Source of the DNA: Mycobacterium sp. E787
GTDB taxonomy: Bacteria > Actinomycetota > Actinomycetes > Mycobacteriales > Mycobacteriaceae
DNA length: 64,000 nucleotides
Assembly: GCF_001668725.1 (NCBI RefSeq)
Contig: NZ_LZKL01000118.1
Span: 1 to 64,000, forward strand
Direction: 5' to 3'
Part shown: positions 44,859-53,535 of the stretch, piece by piece
How positions within the stretch are numbered: position 1 is the stretch's first letter
Layout: each line of letters begins with the position of its first letter
The notes under the pieces: model-generated
Database searches by the model: none
The model's input: the letters and a program-made list of their open reading frames with translations, nothing else
What the model was told of the DNA's origin: nothing
Made by a program: the position numbers and the translations under genes

Positions 44859-46268
44859 TCATCGGACCAGCCGCCGACGGCGCGGCCGCGGCATGAACTC
44901 CAGCGACAGCAACACCAGCAGCGCGGCCGGGATGTGGTGGGCGCACACCACCACATAGCGCCGCTCGGCCAGCGCGTGGAACTTGCGCAGGTAGCGGTAC
45001 AGCGACTCCAGGCGGATGAACGGGTCCAGCAGGTGAATCAGGCGGTACGCGACCCGCTGCAGCGGGGTCGGTTGCGCCGCATCGAAGATCTCCGGAAACG
45101 CGGCGAATGCCAGCGAAAGGCGCAGCGCGCCTTGGCTTTTCGCTGCGGTGATCATCTCGACGCTGAGCCGCTCGTCGACACCGTTGGGCGCGTCGGGGCG
45201 GCGGAACGGCGCGTCGAGGCTGACTTCCAGCCCGGCGTCGGCGGTGGCGTATCGGTGAAATGCCACCGCCCGCCCGCGCCGGTCGCGCGCGATGGCCAGC
45301 TGCACCCCCGGGTAGCGTCCCCGCAGGGCCCCGTCGAGGTTCATGCAGAACCCGCGCTCGGTGCGCGCCGCGCGGTGGGCGGCGTAGAGCACCTCGGTGA
45401 GCTCGGCGGTCAGTGTTGGATCGAGTCCCTGTTCGTCGACGATCTGCGTGGTGATCCCGCTGTTGCGGGTGCGCTGCACCGCCTGGCGGAGGTTGCGAAA
45501 GCGGCGCCCCCGCAACGTGAAGTGGCGAACGTCGACGACGACGTCGCGGCCGATCGGCACCGTGATCATCTTCTGCCCGACCACGTCGTCGCGCCATAGC
45601 GCGACGTGCCGCTCGCCGCCGGCCAGCACGATGATCTGCCAACCCCGGCCGCGGCACATGCGGACGAAATCGGCCACCAGCCCTTCGAATCGGGCGGCGT
45701 CGCCGATCGGGTCGCCGCTGACGACGGCGAACCCGAGGCGGGTGCGGAATGCGATCGCCGCGGATCCGTCGGCGTTGAAGTGGTAGCTCTTGCCCGAGTG
45801 CATGGCAAAGGGCGCCAGCGCGTCCCCGTGGGTGGCGTCGACGAGCGGCCACACCCGATCCAGTAGCTCCGGTTGGGGTTTGGCCGTGGTCGGCGACATC
45901 AGCGCGAGCCCGCTGGCCGCGATGAGGAAGTTCCCCAGCCCACCGAACGACAGGAAGTGCGCGCACAATCCGGCGCCCACCGCGGCGGCGGCGATCGCGG
46001 CGTGCCCGGTGGTGACCGGCCGGCCCAGAAAGATGCCGCGCGCGATCAGCGCCGCGGCGGCGAGCAGCGCCACCGACCACCCGAACCTGCCGGGGGCGGC
46101 CCGCTCGTAGCCGAGGTGTTCGCGCGCGGCCAGCACGGTCAACCAGGCCAGGGCGCACAGCAGAACTGCGAGGCTGCCGAGGCGGGCGCCCCGGACGTCG
46201 GCCCTGACCAGAACCCGCTCGCGGCCGCGCGCCGCGACGGCCCCCCGGCTGCCCTGGTTAGTCCTCAT
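44859..46268 (-). CDS. DUF2156 membrane protein (aminoacyl-phosphatidylglycerol synthase-like)
   Basis: A 469-residue protein with about four to five transmembrane segments in residues 25-135 and a DUF2156 domain (about 140-440) of the GNAT-like fold found in MprF/LysX C-termini (SYHFNADGSAAIAFRTRLGFA, VVSGDPIGDAARF, later RTERGFCMNLDG). It may transfer an aminoacyl group to lipid, but it is shorter than full MprF and lacks the flippase helices, so the acceptor is uncertain. The ATG at 46268 is chosen; the longer start is arginine-rich and unlikely. Convergent with the PPOX-like gene, one base apart. Confidence 0.78.
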   Translation of the reverse strand: MRTNQGSRGAVAARGRERVLVRADVRGARLGSLAVLLCALAWLTVLAAREHLGYERAAPGRFGWSVALLAAAALIARGIFLGRPVTTGHAAIAAAAVGAGLCAHFLSFGGLGNFLIAASGLALMSPTTAKPQPELLDRVWPLVDATHGDALAPFAMHSGKSYHFNADGSAAIAFRTRLGFAVVSGDPIGDAARFEGLVADFVRMCRGRGWQIIVLAGGERHVALWRDDVVGQKMITVPIGRDVVVDVRHFTLRGRRFRNLRQAVQRTRNSGITTQIVDEQGLDPTLTAELTEVLYAAHRAARTERGFCMNLDGALRGRYPGVQLAIARDRRGRAVAFHRYATADAGLEVSLDAPFRRPDAPNGVDERLSVEMITAAKSQGALRLSLAFAAFPEIFDAAQPTPLQRVAYRLIHLLDPFIRLESLYRYLRKFHALAERRYVVVCAHHIPAALLVLLSLEFMPRPRRRRLVR

Positions 46269-46490
46269 GGCGCGCTCTGTTTCCCGGCCGCGTCGCGCAG
46301 GCATTCGTCGGCGGGCCGAACGGGCTGGTCGGACATACATCAACCTTTTCCGACAGGGTTTTGAGGCGGCCGTCAACGACGCTCCCGACGCTAATCGGCG
46401 CGGCCCGCATCGGGGAGAGCCGTTTGTCCTCCGGTTATTGCCATTGGTCCCCGGCGCTGAGCCGGCTGCCGGCGCTGCGCGGCACCTCGG

Positions 46491-47081
46491 CTACGCGTCT
46501 CGGGCTTTCGAGACCAGGCCCCACAGGCAGGCGCGAAAAGCGCTCTCGTCGATGCGCATTCGCGAAGCGATCTGGCCGTCGGTATGGCCCCGCAGGACCA
46601 AACCGAGAAGCTCACCTTCGAGTTCGGTCAACGACGCGGCGTCCAGGAGGTTCGCGCGCGCCCGGTCGGCGAGGTAGGCGGTCGCGGCGCCGGTGTCGTA
46701 GAGCAGGTCACCGGCCGCGGCGCGTTTGATCCCGGCGACCACTTCGGATCCCTTCGCGTTTCTCACGATGCAACCGTCGGCGCCGGCGCGCATCGCGTCG
46801 AAAAGATCGCTGCTGGACCCGAATGAGGTGAGGATGATGCAGTGCAGCCCCGGCACCAGCGAACGCAACTCCCGGCACAGGCCGAACCCACCGCCGTTGG
46901 GCAGCCGGTCATCCAGCAGCACCACATCGGGGCGGCACGGCGGGATGCGCGACAGCGCTTCGCCGACGTCGGCCGCTTCGCCGACGACCTCGATGTCGGC
47001 GTCGCATTCGATCAACTCGCGCAGCGCGTGCCGGACGATGGCGTCATCGTCGACGAGGAACACGCGGACTACGCGTCGCAC
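46491..47081 (-). CDS. DosR-like response regulator with degenerate DNA-binding helix
   Basis: A 196-residue paralogue of DosR (VRVFLVDDDAIVRHALREL; LTELEGELLGLVLRGHTDGQ). The receiver keeps Asp57 and Thr85, but the conserved Lys (Lys104 of DosR) is Arg107. In the helix-turn-helix, DosR Lys179-Thr180-Val181-Lys182-Asn183 is replaced by Ser-Ala-Phe-Arg-Ala and the C-terminus is about 20 residues shorter. Normal binding to DosR boxes is therefore unlikely. It might heterodimerise with DosR or accept phosphate from DosS as a sink. The GTG at 47081 has GGAGGGGAG upstream. It lies between the hydrogenase operon and the DUF2156 gene. Confidence 0.83.
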   Translation of the reverse strand: MRRVVRVFLVDDDAIVRHALRELIECDADIEVVGEAADVGEALSRIPPCRPDVVLLDDRLPNGGGFGLCRELRSLVPGLHCIILTSFGSSSDLFDAMRAGADGCIVRNAKGSEVVAGIKRAAAGDLLYDTGAATAYLADRARANLLDAASLTELEGELLGLVLRGHTDGQIASRMRIDESAFRACLWGLVSKARDA

Positions 47082-47214
47082 GAGACGAGTCTCCCCTCCC
47101 CCAGGGCCGGACAATCCCGATTCGGAGCACCGCCGTCATTCCCGGTGCGGTGCCTGGCAGGCGGTCAGCCGGCGAACAAGCACGTCCGCCTCCGCGAGGC
47201 CCGCATGGACGAAA

Positions 47215-47234
47215 CGTTACAGATATCCGTAACG
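47215..47234. promoter_or_regulatory. CGTTAC/GTAACG palindrome
   Basis: CGTTAC (47215-47220) and GTAACG (47229-47234) are perfect 6-bp inverted arms around AGATATCC. It lies 134 bp upstream of the DosR-like regulator gene in the 216-bp gap after the hydrogenase protease gene. Each arm resembles the TAACGT minus 10 seen at other promoters here, so it may be an operator or a bidirectional promoter element. No DosR box is seen in this gap. Confidence 0.35.
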
Positions 47235-47297
47235 ATGCGGCAAGAAACGGTCCGCACCGTGCCAGGGGTCCTCCCCGACAGGGCGTGTCCGCCCGCA

Positions 47298-47810
47298 TCA
47301 GACGCGCGTTGCGCTTTCTGATCGCCGGCGGTCGATCTCGGTCACTGCTAGGCCGACGACCTCGGGGACGGCGCGCTCGACCCGGGGATCCAGGCCGGCG
47401 CCGTGGCCGGTGTCGGCGACGTCGACGGTGAGCAGCACCAACTCCCCGGGTACCCGGTCCAGCGCCGCACCCAGCGCGTGGGTACGCACGAGATCGACGC
47501 CGTGCGAACTCAAGCCGTCACGCGTCGCCACGTCGCCCAGGCCGCAGCGCCGCACCCGGCCCGGCCTCGGCGGCGTCCCGACCGCACCGTCGATCACCAC
47601 GGCGAGCGCCACGCCCGACCACGCCTCCAGCAGGCTCAGCGGATCCACGATGTCGGTCACCACCCGCACACCGGGCAACGCCAGCCGGCTCAGCTCGTCG
47701 GCCGCCGCGATGCCGACGCCGTCGTCGCGGCGGAAGCGATTGCCCAGGCCTATCACGACCGCGTCGACCGCGTCGACCGCGTCGACCGCCTCGACGTTCT
47801 GACCGGTCAC
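47298..47810 (-). CDS. [NiFe] hydrogenase maturation protease
   Basis: A 170-residue endopeptidase of the HyaD/HycI family that removes the C-terminal tail of the hydrogenase large subunit after nickel insertion. The family start VVIGLGNRFRRDDGVG and the metal-ligand region VDGAVGTPPRPG are visible; a conserved His lies in GLSSHGVDLV. The GTG overlaps the hyhL stop (GTGA). The N-terminus carries a 9-bp tandem repeat (47760-47790) encoding VDAVDAVDAV, which could vary in copy number. Confidence 0.86.
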   Translation of the reverse strand: MTGQNVEAVDAVDAVDAVVIGLGNRFRRDDGVGIAAADELSRLALPGVRVVTDIVDPLSLLEAWSGVALAVVIDGAVGTPPRPGRVRRCGLGDVATRDGLSSHGVDLVRTHALGAALDRVPGELVLLTVDVADTGHGAGLDPRVERAVPEVVGLAVTEIDRRRSESATRV

Positions 47811-49099
47811 GTGCGGTGGATCGTCAACGTCAGGAAGTGCGCCGAACACGAGATGCACGGGTCGTAGCTGCGGATCAATTGCTCGCACAGCGCGGTCAGC
47901 GCGGTGTCGTCGAGGGTCAGGTTGCCCGACACCAGTCGGGCCAGGTCGGCTTCGATCGCCGCCTGGTTCTGCGAGGTGGGCGGGATGATCTGCGCCGCGG
48001 ACACCAGCCCGTCGTCGCCGATCCGGTAGCGGTGATACAGCAGCCCGCGCGGCGCCTCGCTGACGCCGTGCCCGACTCCGGCGCGCGCCGGGACGTCGAC
48101 GAACGGGCGCGGCGGGCGCTGGTAGGCGTCGATGATCCGCAGCGCCTCCTCGATCGCGTAGACCACCTCGACGGCGCGGACGACGATGCTGCGGAACGGG
48201 TTTCGGCATTCGCCCGAGAAGCCCGCCGCGGCGGCGGCCTGCGCCGCGACTGGCGACAGCGTCGCGGAGTTCAGCGCGAACCGCGCCAGCGGCCCGGTCA
48301 GGTACCGGCCGCCGTCGAGGGTCGCGTGCAGGGCGGTGGAGTGGGGCACCTGCGACTCGGCGACGTGCTCGCCGAAGTCGGCCACCGGAAAGGACGGGCC
48401 GGCGCTGCGCGCGATCGCGCCGTTCTCGATCGGGTAGCGGCCGGGCGCCGTGAGCGCGAGGAACTCGTGATCGAGCTCGAGGTCGGGGAACTCGAACCCG
48501 GCCACCCACTCGACGGTGGCGAGCGCGTTGTCGAGCGCGCGGCGCAGCTGTTCGGCGATCGGCCCGAAGTCCGAACGCGTTGGCACCGAATAGAATCCGC
48601 CGAGCCGGACGTTGACCGGGTGTATCGCGCGCCCGCCGACGAACTCCATCAGCTGGTTACCCGCCTTCTTCAGCGCCAGCCCGCGCTCCACGGCCCACGC
48701 GTGGTCGCGGGCCATGCCGATGATGTCGGGGTAGCCGAGGAAGTCGGGGGCGTGCAGCAGGTAGATGTGCAGGACGTGGCTGTGGATCCATTCGCCGCAG
48801 TAGAGCAGGCGCCGCAACGCGACGAGCTCGTCGTCCACCTCGACGCCACAGGCGTTTTCGATCGCGTTGCAGGCGCTGACCTGATAGGCGACCGGGCAGA
48901 TGCCACAGACCCGGGCCGTCAGGTCGGGCGGCTCGGTGTGGGCCCGTCCGCGCAGGAACGCCTCGAAGAACCGCGGCGGCTCATAGATGTTGAGTTGCAC
49001 GGTTTCCAGGGCACCGTCTTTGAGCGTGACGTGCAGCGCGCCCTCGCCTTCGACGCGCGTCAGGGTGCCGACGCTCAGCGTGCGGGTGGACTCGGTCAC
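47807..49099 (-). CDS. hyhL: [NiFe] hydrogenase large subunit (group 3b type)
   Basis: A 430-residue nickel-iron catalytic subunit. The N-terminal ligand motif is RVCGICPVAYQ (Cys65, Cys68), with Tyr where many other groups have His. The C-terminal motif is DPCISCSAH (Cys415, Cys418, His421), followed by a nine-residue tail for the maturation protease to remove. Gene order hyhB-G-S-L is that of cytosolic NADP-linked group 3b enzymes; M. smegmatis has a hypoxia- and DosR-linked hydrogenase of this group. GTG start overlaps the hyhS stop. No hyp maturation genes are in the window. Confidence 0.93.
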   Translation of the reverse strand: MTESTRTLSVGTLTRVEGEGALHVTLKDGALETVQLNIYEPPRFFEAFLRGRAHTEPPDLTARVCGICPVAYQVSACNAIENACGVEVDDELVALRRLLYCGEWIHSHVLHIYLLHAPDFLGYPDIIGMARDHAWAVERGLALKKAGNQLMEFVGGRAIHPVNVRLGGFYSVPTRSDFGPIAEQLRRALDNALATVEWVAGFEFPDLELDHEFLALTAPGRYPIENGAIARSAGPSFPVADFGEHVAESQVPHSTALHATLDGGRYLTGPLARFALNSATLSPVAAQAAAAAGFSGECRNPFRSIVVRAVEVVYAIEEALRIIDAYQRPPRPFVDVPARAGVGHGVSEAPRGLLYHRYRIGDDGLVSAAQIIPPTSQNQAAIEADLARLVSGNLTLDDTALTALCEQLIRSYDPCISCSAHFLTLTIHRT

Positions 49100-49854
49100 G
49101 GGCGGCTCCGCTCGGCGTGAAAGGCCGCGACGTTGAACGTCGAGAAAACCCGATCGACGTCGCCGTCGGACATCCCGTCGCGGCGCAGCAGCGGGATCAA
49201 TGTCGCGGTCCGCGGCGCCGCGGACGGCCCGAAACAGCCGAAGCAGCCGCGATGGTGCCGGGGGCACAGCGCCCCGCACCCGGCGTGCGTGACCGGCCCC
49301 AGGCACGGAATGCCTTCGGAGACAACGACGCACGTGACCCCGCGGAGCTTGCACTCGGTGCACACCGTCTTGGCCGGGAGCCGCGGTTTGCGACCGATCA
49401 GCAGCGCCGAAAGGGTGTCGAGCAGCTGACCGCGGTCGATCGGGCAGCCGGGCAGCTGGTAGTCCACCTTGACGTGCGCCGACGCCGGCGTGGAGGTGGC
49501 CAGCGTGTCGACGTACTCCGGTTTGGCGTAGACGACCGACGCGAACTCGGCGACGTCGGCGAAATTGCGCAGCGCCTGCACTCCCCCGGCCGTGGCGCAC
49601 GCGCCGATGGTCACCAGAACCTTCGACTGCTCACGGATTTCGCGGATGCGATGCTCGTCGTGACGGGTGGTGATCGAGCCCTCGACGAGTGACACGTCGT
49701 ACGGTCCGCCGACCATCGCGCTGGAGGCCTCGGCGAACGTGGCGATCTGCACCTGGTCGGCCAGGGTGAGCAGCTCGTCCTCGCAGTCCAGCAGGGTCAG
49801 CTGGCACCCGTCGCAGGAAGCGAACTTCCACACGGCCAACGTGGTTGGGCCCAT
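49096..49854 (-). CDS. hyhS: [NiFe] hydrogenase small subunit
   Basis: A 252-residue iron-sulphur subunit that carries electrons to and from the NiFe site. The proximal cluster ligands begin at Cys14 and Cys17 (ASCDGCQLTLLDCE), with further Cys in IGACATAGG and LPGCPIDR. The C-terminal CTECKLRG, GIPCLGPVTHAGCG and CPRHHRGCFGCFG provide additional clusters. No twin-arginine signal is present, so the enzyme is cytosolic. It abuts hyhG directly. Confidence 0.93.
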   Translation of the reverse strand: MGPTTLAVWKFASCDGCQLTLLDCEDELLTLADQVQIATFAEASSAMVGGPYDVSLVEGSITTRHDEHRIREIREQSKVLVTIGACATAGGVQALRNFADVAEFASVVYAKPEYVDTLATSTPASAHVKVDYQLPGCPIDRGQLLDTLSALLIGRKPRLPAKTVCTECKLRGVTCVVVSEGIPCLGPVTHAGCGALCPRHHRGCFGCFGPSAAPRTATLIPLLRRDGMSDGDVDRVFSTFNVAAFHAERSRP

Positions 49855-50700
49855 CTACAGCTCCTTCACTCGCAACAGCGGGCCGGCGACGTCGTAGCCG
49901 ACGACGGGGCCGTCCCGGCACAACAGCAGCGGTCCCAGCTGGCAGTGACCACACCAGCCGACCCCACACTGCATGTTGCGCTCCAGCGACACCCGGATGT
50001 CCCTGGCGGCGAGCCCTTTGGCGAGCAGGGCCTCGGCGCCGAAGCGCAGCATCGGCTCCGGCCCGCACAGGAAGGCGGTGGTGCGGCCGGGGTCGAGCGT
50101 CAGCCGGCGCAGCGGCTCGGTGACCAGGCCGACCTCGCCGTGCCAGCCCTGGACCGGGACGTCGACCGTGACGTGCACTTCGATCTGTGGGTCTTCGGCC
50201 CACTTCGCGAGCTGATCGGCGTACACGAAGTCCGTCCGCGAGCGGGCGCCCGCGATGAGCGTCACCCTGCCGTAGCGGGCCCGTCCGGCCAACGCACCCA
50301 ACACCGCGGGGCGCAACGGGCACAGGCCCACCCCGCCGGCCACCATGACCAGGTCCCGGCCCGCGGCCTCCTCCAGCCCCCAGCTGGTGCCGAACGGGCC
50401 CCGGACCCCGACGACGCTGCCCGGTTCCGCGCCGTGCAGGGCGCGGCTCACCGCCCCGACCGCGCGGATGGTGTGCGTGATCGACCCGTCCGTCACCGAG
50501 GGATCGCCGCTGATCGAGATCGCGGCCTCGCCCACCCCGAACGCGTACAGCATCATGAACTCGCCGGGCTGCGGCGTGCGCAGCGCCTCGGCGACGGGCT
50601 CGAGGCACAGCGTCGCCGAATCAAGGCTCTCCACAACGCGACTGCGCACCCGGTACGGGACGGGCGCCATGGCCGGCGTCGGCTCAGCAAGTTCAGTCAT
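49855..50700 (-). CDS. hyhG: Hydrogenase FAD/NAD(P)-binding subunit
   Basis: A 281-residue diaphorase subunit of the ferredoxin-NADP reductase type. FAD- and NAD(P)-binding parts are seen in VMVAGGVGLCPLRPAV and TAFLCGPEPMLRFGAEAL. A C-terminal iron-sulphur motif CGVGWCGHCQLGPLLLC gives a [2Fe-2S] site. It would pass electrons between NAD(P)H and the hydrogenase. It overlaps hyhB by eight bases. Confidence 0.92.
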   Translation of the reverse strand: MTELAEPTPAMAPVPYRVRSRVVESLDSATLCLEPVAEALRTPQPGEFMMLYAFGVGEAAISISGDPSVTDGSITHTIRAVGAVSRALHGAEPGSVVGVRGPFGTSWGLEEAAGRDLVMVAGGVGLCPLRPAVLGALAGRARYGRVTLIAGARSRTDFVYADQLAKWAEDPQIEVHVTVDVPVQGWHGEVGLVTEPLRRLTLDPGRTTAFLCGPEPMLRFGAEALLAKGLAARDIRVSLERNMQCGVGWCGHCQLGPLLLCRDGPVVGYDVAGPLLRVKEL

Positions 50701-51817
50701 CGCCGGCCATCTTGTTCATCTCCGCGGTGATGTCGATTCCGGTGGGGCACCAAGCGATGCACCGGCCGCAGCCCACGCAGCCCGACATGCCGAACTGGTC
50801 GTGCCAGGTGCCCAGCTTGTGGGTCAGCCAATGCCGGTACCGCGAGGCCCCGGACTGGCGCACGCTGCCGCCGCCGTGCACGTAGGTGAAGTCGAACTCG
50901 AAGCACGACGCCCAGTGGCGCCAGCGCTCGGCGTGCTCGCCGGTGAGGTCGCTGACGTCCTCGGTGCCGGTGCAAAAGCAGGTCGGGCAGACCATGGTGC
51001 AGTTGCCACAGGTCAGGCAGCGGCTCGCGACCTCGTCCCACTGCGCCGACTCGCGGTTGGCAATGAGCAGCTCCCGCAGGTCCGTCTCGGGCATGTGGCG
51101 GCCCATCTGGTGGGCCGCGGCCGCGACATCGTCACGCGCGGAACCGATTTCGTCGTCGCTGGCCGCGCGGTGCGTGATCGCCGCGAGCACGTCGGCACCC
51201 TCGGGACTGCCGACGTCGACGACGTACGACGGCGCGTCACCGTCGAGGCGCTCCGTCAGGGCCAGGTCGTAGCCGGGGCCGGCCGCGGGTCCGGTGCGCA
51301 TCGACGCGCAGAAGCACAGCCCGCCCGGCTCCGTGCAGTTCACCGCGACGACGAACGCCCGGCGCCGGCGGCCGGCGTAGGAGCTGTCCGGGTAGTCGGG
51401 CCGGCCGAGCACCCCGTCGAGGGTGGCGATCGCGGCCAGGTCGCACCCGCGCACTCCCAGAAACGCGTAGCGCGGGACTTCGTCCTCAGCGTCACCTGCC
51501 CCGTCCCGGGTGCCGGCCCACATCCGTTGCCGCGGGGGGTGAAGGAACTGCTTCCACGACTGCGGACCGGCCGAGTGCCCGAATGCCGCGTCGTCGTCGC
51601 GGCGCCGCACGCGGTAATGCCCCGGACCGACGTCCACGCCCCAGCCGCGCGGCAGGTCGTCCGCCGATTCGAGTTCGGCGAGCACGATCGCGTTGTCCCG
51701 CAACGTCGGACCGACCACCCGGTAGCCCCGCTCGATCAGCACCTCGACGAGGCGGTGCAGCGCGGCCATGTCGAGCCAGGCGGCCCGCTGATTTTCGGCG
51801 TCTGGACTCACCGACAC
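50693..51817 (-). CDS. hyhB: Hydrogenase 4Fe-4S electron-transfer subunit
   Basis: A 374-residue subunit related to anaerobic sulphite reductase subunit A and HydB of sulphhydrogenases. Two ferredoxin-type cluster motifs are clear: CLTCGNCTMVCPTCFC (about 245-260) and CVGCGRCIAWCPTGID (about 345-365). It links the diaphorase and hydrogenase halves. The start is a GTG; an in-frame GTG two codons later is equally possible. It follows the Rv1733c-like gene by 51 bases without a visible promoter box, so it may be read from the nitroreductase promoter. Confidence 0.9.
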   Translation of the reverse strand: MSVSPDAENQRAAWLDMAALHRLVEVLIERGYRVVGPTLRDNAIVLAELESADDLPRGWGVDVGPGHYRVRRRDDDAAFGHSAGPQSWKQFLHPPRQRMWAGTRDGAGDAEDEVPRYAFLGVRGCDLAAIATLDGVLGRPDYPDSSYAGRRRRAFVVAVNCTEPGGLCFCASMRTGPAAGPGYDLALTERLDGDAPSYVVDVGSPEGADVLAAITHRAASDDEIGSARDDVAAAAHQMGRHMPETDLRELLIANRESAQWDEVASRCLTCGNCTMVCPTCFCTGTEDVSDLTGEHAERWRHWASCFEFDFTYVHGGGSVRQSGASRYRHWLTHKLGTWHDQFGMSGCVGCGRCIAWCPTGIDITAEMNKMAGDD

Positions 51818-51868
51818 ATCATCCGCCTGAATGGCGTGGGCTGCATAGGGGTTCGCGTGCCGCCGGCC

Positions 51869-52447
51869 TCATTGCCGATTGGTCCGGCCGCCGTCGTCCA
51901 CCAGGAATCTGATCGCACGGTCCCATTGGGCGTCGCGCGTTCGATCGAGCCGCGACCGGATGCCGGCCACGAACGCGGCGATCCCGAGGGCCGCCAGCAG
52001 CGCGATCGCGCCCGCGATGCCGACCGCGTCTGCCACGGCGTGCCACGTCGGGGTCGGCGGCAGCGACTGCTTGCCGTCCTTGTCCACCCACAAGTCGATC
52101 CGCTCTCCCGTCTCTGCGGGGGCGCTGAGTTGCACTGTGCCCGTGCGCTCGCCGGCCGCCACCGGCCACCGGGCTTGCACGACGGTCGTGCCGAAGGCCG
52201 CGCGCCGCGCGTCGGCGACGGTGGCGGTGACGAGGTGCCGCTCGTGTGCCTCCTGGGCGTAGAGATGTGCGCGCGCGTCGTAGGCCATCGCGCCGAGCAC
52301 CCCGACGACCGGTATCGCGACGAGCGACGCGAGGAGCGCGACCACGGTGACCGCCGCCTCGATGCGGTCGGCGCGCCGAAGCAACGGGTTGCGGCCGAAG
52401 ATCCGCGCGACGGGCCAGCGGCGCGGGTTGATCGTGAACGTCTCCAT
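51869..52447 (-). CDS. Two-helix membrane protein, Rv1733c homologue
   Basis: A 192-residue membrane protein matching DosR-regulated Rv1733c in layout: RIFGRNPLLRRADRIEA, a first transmembrane helix (about 32-55), an extracytoplasmic domain of about 80 residues (GTVQLSAPAETGERIDLWVD), a second helix (about 145-168) and a short basic tail. Function is unknown. The ATG overlaps the nitroreductase stop by one base (TGATG), so the two are coupled. Rv1733c is known as a T-cell antigen in M. tuberculosis. Confidence 0.85.
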   Translation of the reverse strand: METFTINPRRWPVARIFGRNPLLRRADRIEAAVTVVALLASLVAIPVVGVLGAMAYDARAHLYAQEAHERHLVTATVADARRAAFGTTVVQARWPVAAGERTGTVQLSAPAETGERIDLWVDKDGKQSLPPTPTWHAVADAVGIAGAIALLAALGIAAFVAGIRSRLDRTRDAQWDRAIRFLVDDGGRTNRQ

Positions 52448-53427
52448 CACGACTCGGTCACCCACTCGACGAAGTCGGAGAGCTCGCGCCGCGGCGTCGC
52501 CGGCAGGGGGTCGGCGTTGATCGGCGCCCAGCCCACCCGGAGCAACATCTGCGGGTAGTCGCCGCCGCCGAAGATGTCGCAGCGGACCGACGCGCGCGTC
52601 TCGGGGATCTCCAGCGGTTCGGTGACCGGGCAGCTGGCCAGCCCCATCGACGTCGCGGTCAGCAGAACGACGCTGGTGGCCTCCCCGGCGCGCAGCTGCG
52701 CCAACCGGTCGTCGGCCCGCGTCCCGAGCGCAAGCACGACGGCGTTGTCGTCGCCGGGCGACGAGTCCGGCGCCATGGGCAGCGTGGGTCCGGCGAAGAA
52801 CCGGCCCGGTATTTTCGCCGCGGGATCGGACGCCGGCGTGCTGCGGGCCGGCACACCCGCCACCGACGCGTAGCGCCCGCTCCATGCGGTGAGCTCCGCG
52901 ACGTAGTCGCGGTTCAGGTGCTCCGCAACCGATTCGGCGACGATCTTGTGCAGCCTGTCGAGGTCTTCGACCTGGCACAGCGTCACGCCGTTTCGGGCCG
53001 CCCGCGCCGCCATCAGCGCGATGTCGGCGACCGGCACCGGCCACGAACTGTAATGACGGCGATCGGTCCGGCGCCGCGGTATCGCCGCGGCGAGCGCGAT
53101 GTCGACGGCGTCGGCGGGGTACGGCGACAATTCGATCGAGGCGAGGTGATCGAGGTCGGCCGGATTCGGCAGCCGGGTCACCTTGGACAGCCAACCGACG
53201 GCCGCGAAGGCGGCGACGCAGTGGTGTAGCGCCGCGCCGCAGCTGAGGATCAGGTCGCGGCCGTCCGGGTCGGTGTTGGGCAGTTGGCGTTCGGCGTCGG
53301 CGTAGAGATGCACGCTCGCGGCGTCGACGCGCCATCGCCACGGCTGCGTGTTGTGCACCGAGGGTGCCCGAGACGCCAGTGCCAGGACGGTCCGGACCGT
53401 GCCGGCGTCCGGAAAACGTGCGTTCAT
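52447..53427 (-). CDS. Acg-type nitroreductase family protein
   Basis: A 326-residue member of the Acg/Rv3131 group: LASRAPSVHNTQPWRWRVDA, RRRTDRRHYSSWPV, and a C-terminal RAGEATSVVLLTAT that departs most from the other three copies here (RCGEALSAVLLECT type). The ATG at 53427 has GAAGGGA nine bases before; the upstream start is rejected. A DosR-like box lies 97 bp upstream. It heads a probable seven-gene unit: nitroreductase, Rv1733c-like, hyhBGSL and maturation protease. Confidence 0.87.
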   Translation of the reverse strand: MNARFPDAGTVRTVLALASRAPSVHNTQPWRWRVDAASVHLYADAERQLPNTDPDGRDLILSCGAALHHCVAAFAAVGWLSKVTRLPNPADLDHLASIELSPYPADAVDIALAAAIPRRRTDRRHYSSWPVPVADIALMAARAARNGVTLCQVEDLDRLHKIVAESVAEHLNRDYVAELTAWSGRYASVAGVPARSTPASDPAAKIPGRFFAGPTLPMAPDSSPGDDNAVVLALGTRADDRLAQLRAGEATSVVLLTATSMGLASCPVTEPLEIPETRASVRCDIFGGGDYPQMLLRVGWAPINADPLPATPRRELSDFVEWVTES

Positions 53428-53516
53428 GGCTGTCGTTCCCTTCGGATGAAGCTCCTCGACGTCCACCATCGCTCAATCGCGCGGGGCCAAACGAGAGCAC
53501 GACGGCACTAGCCAAA

Positions 53517-53531
53517 AGGACTTTGGGCCAA
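53517..53531. promoter_or_regulatory. DosR-like box upstream of nitroreductase-hydrogenase unit
   Basis: AGGACTTTGGGCCAA matches 9 of 12 informative DosR positions, with GGACTT intact. It lies five bases past the antiporter stop and 97 bp before the nitroreductase ATG. Confidence 0.5.
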
Positions 53532-53535
53532 TCCC

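Noticed and set aside
51818..51868. Own DosR promoter for hyhBGSL
   Set aside because: No sequence in the 51-bp gap gives a convincing box; only scattered GG/CC half matches.
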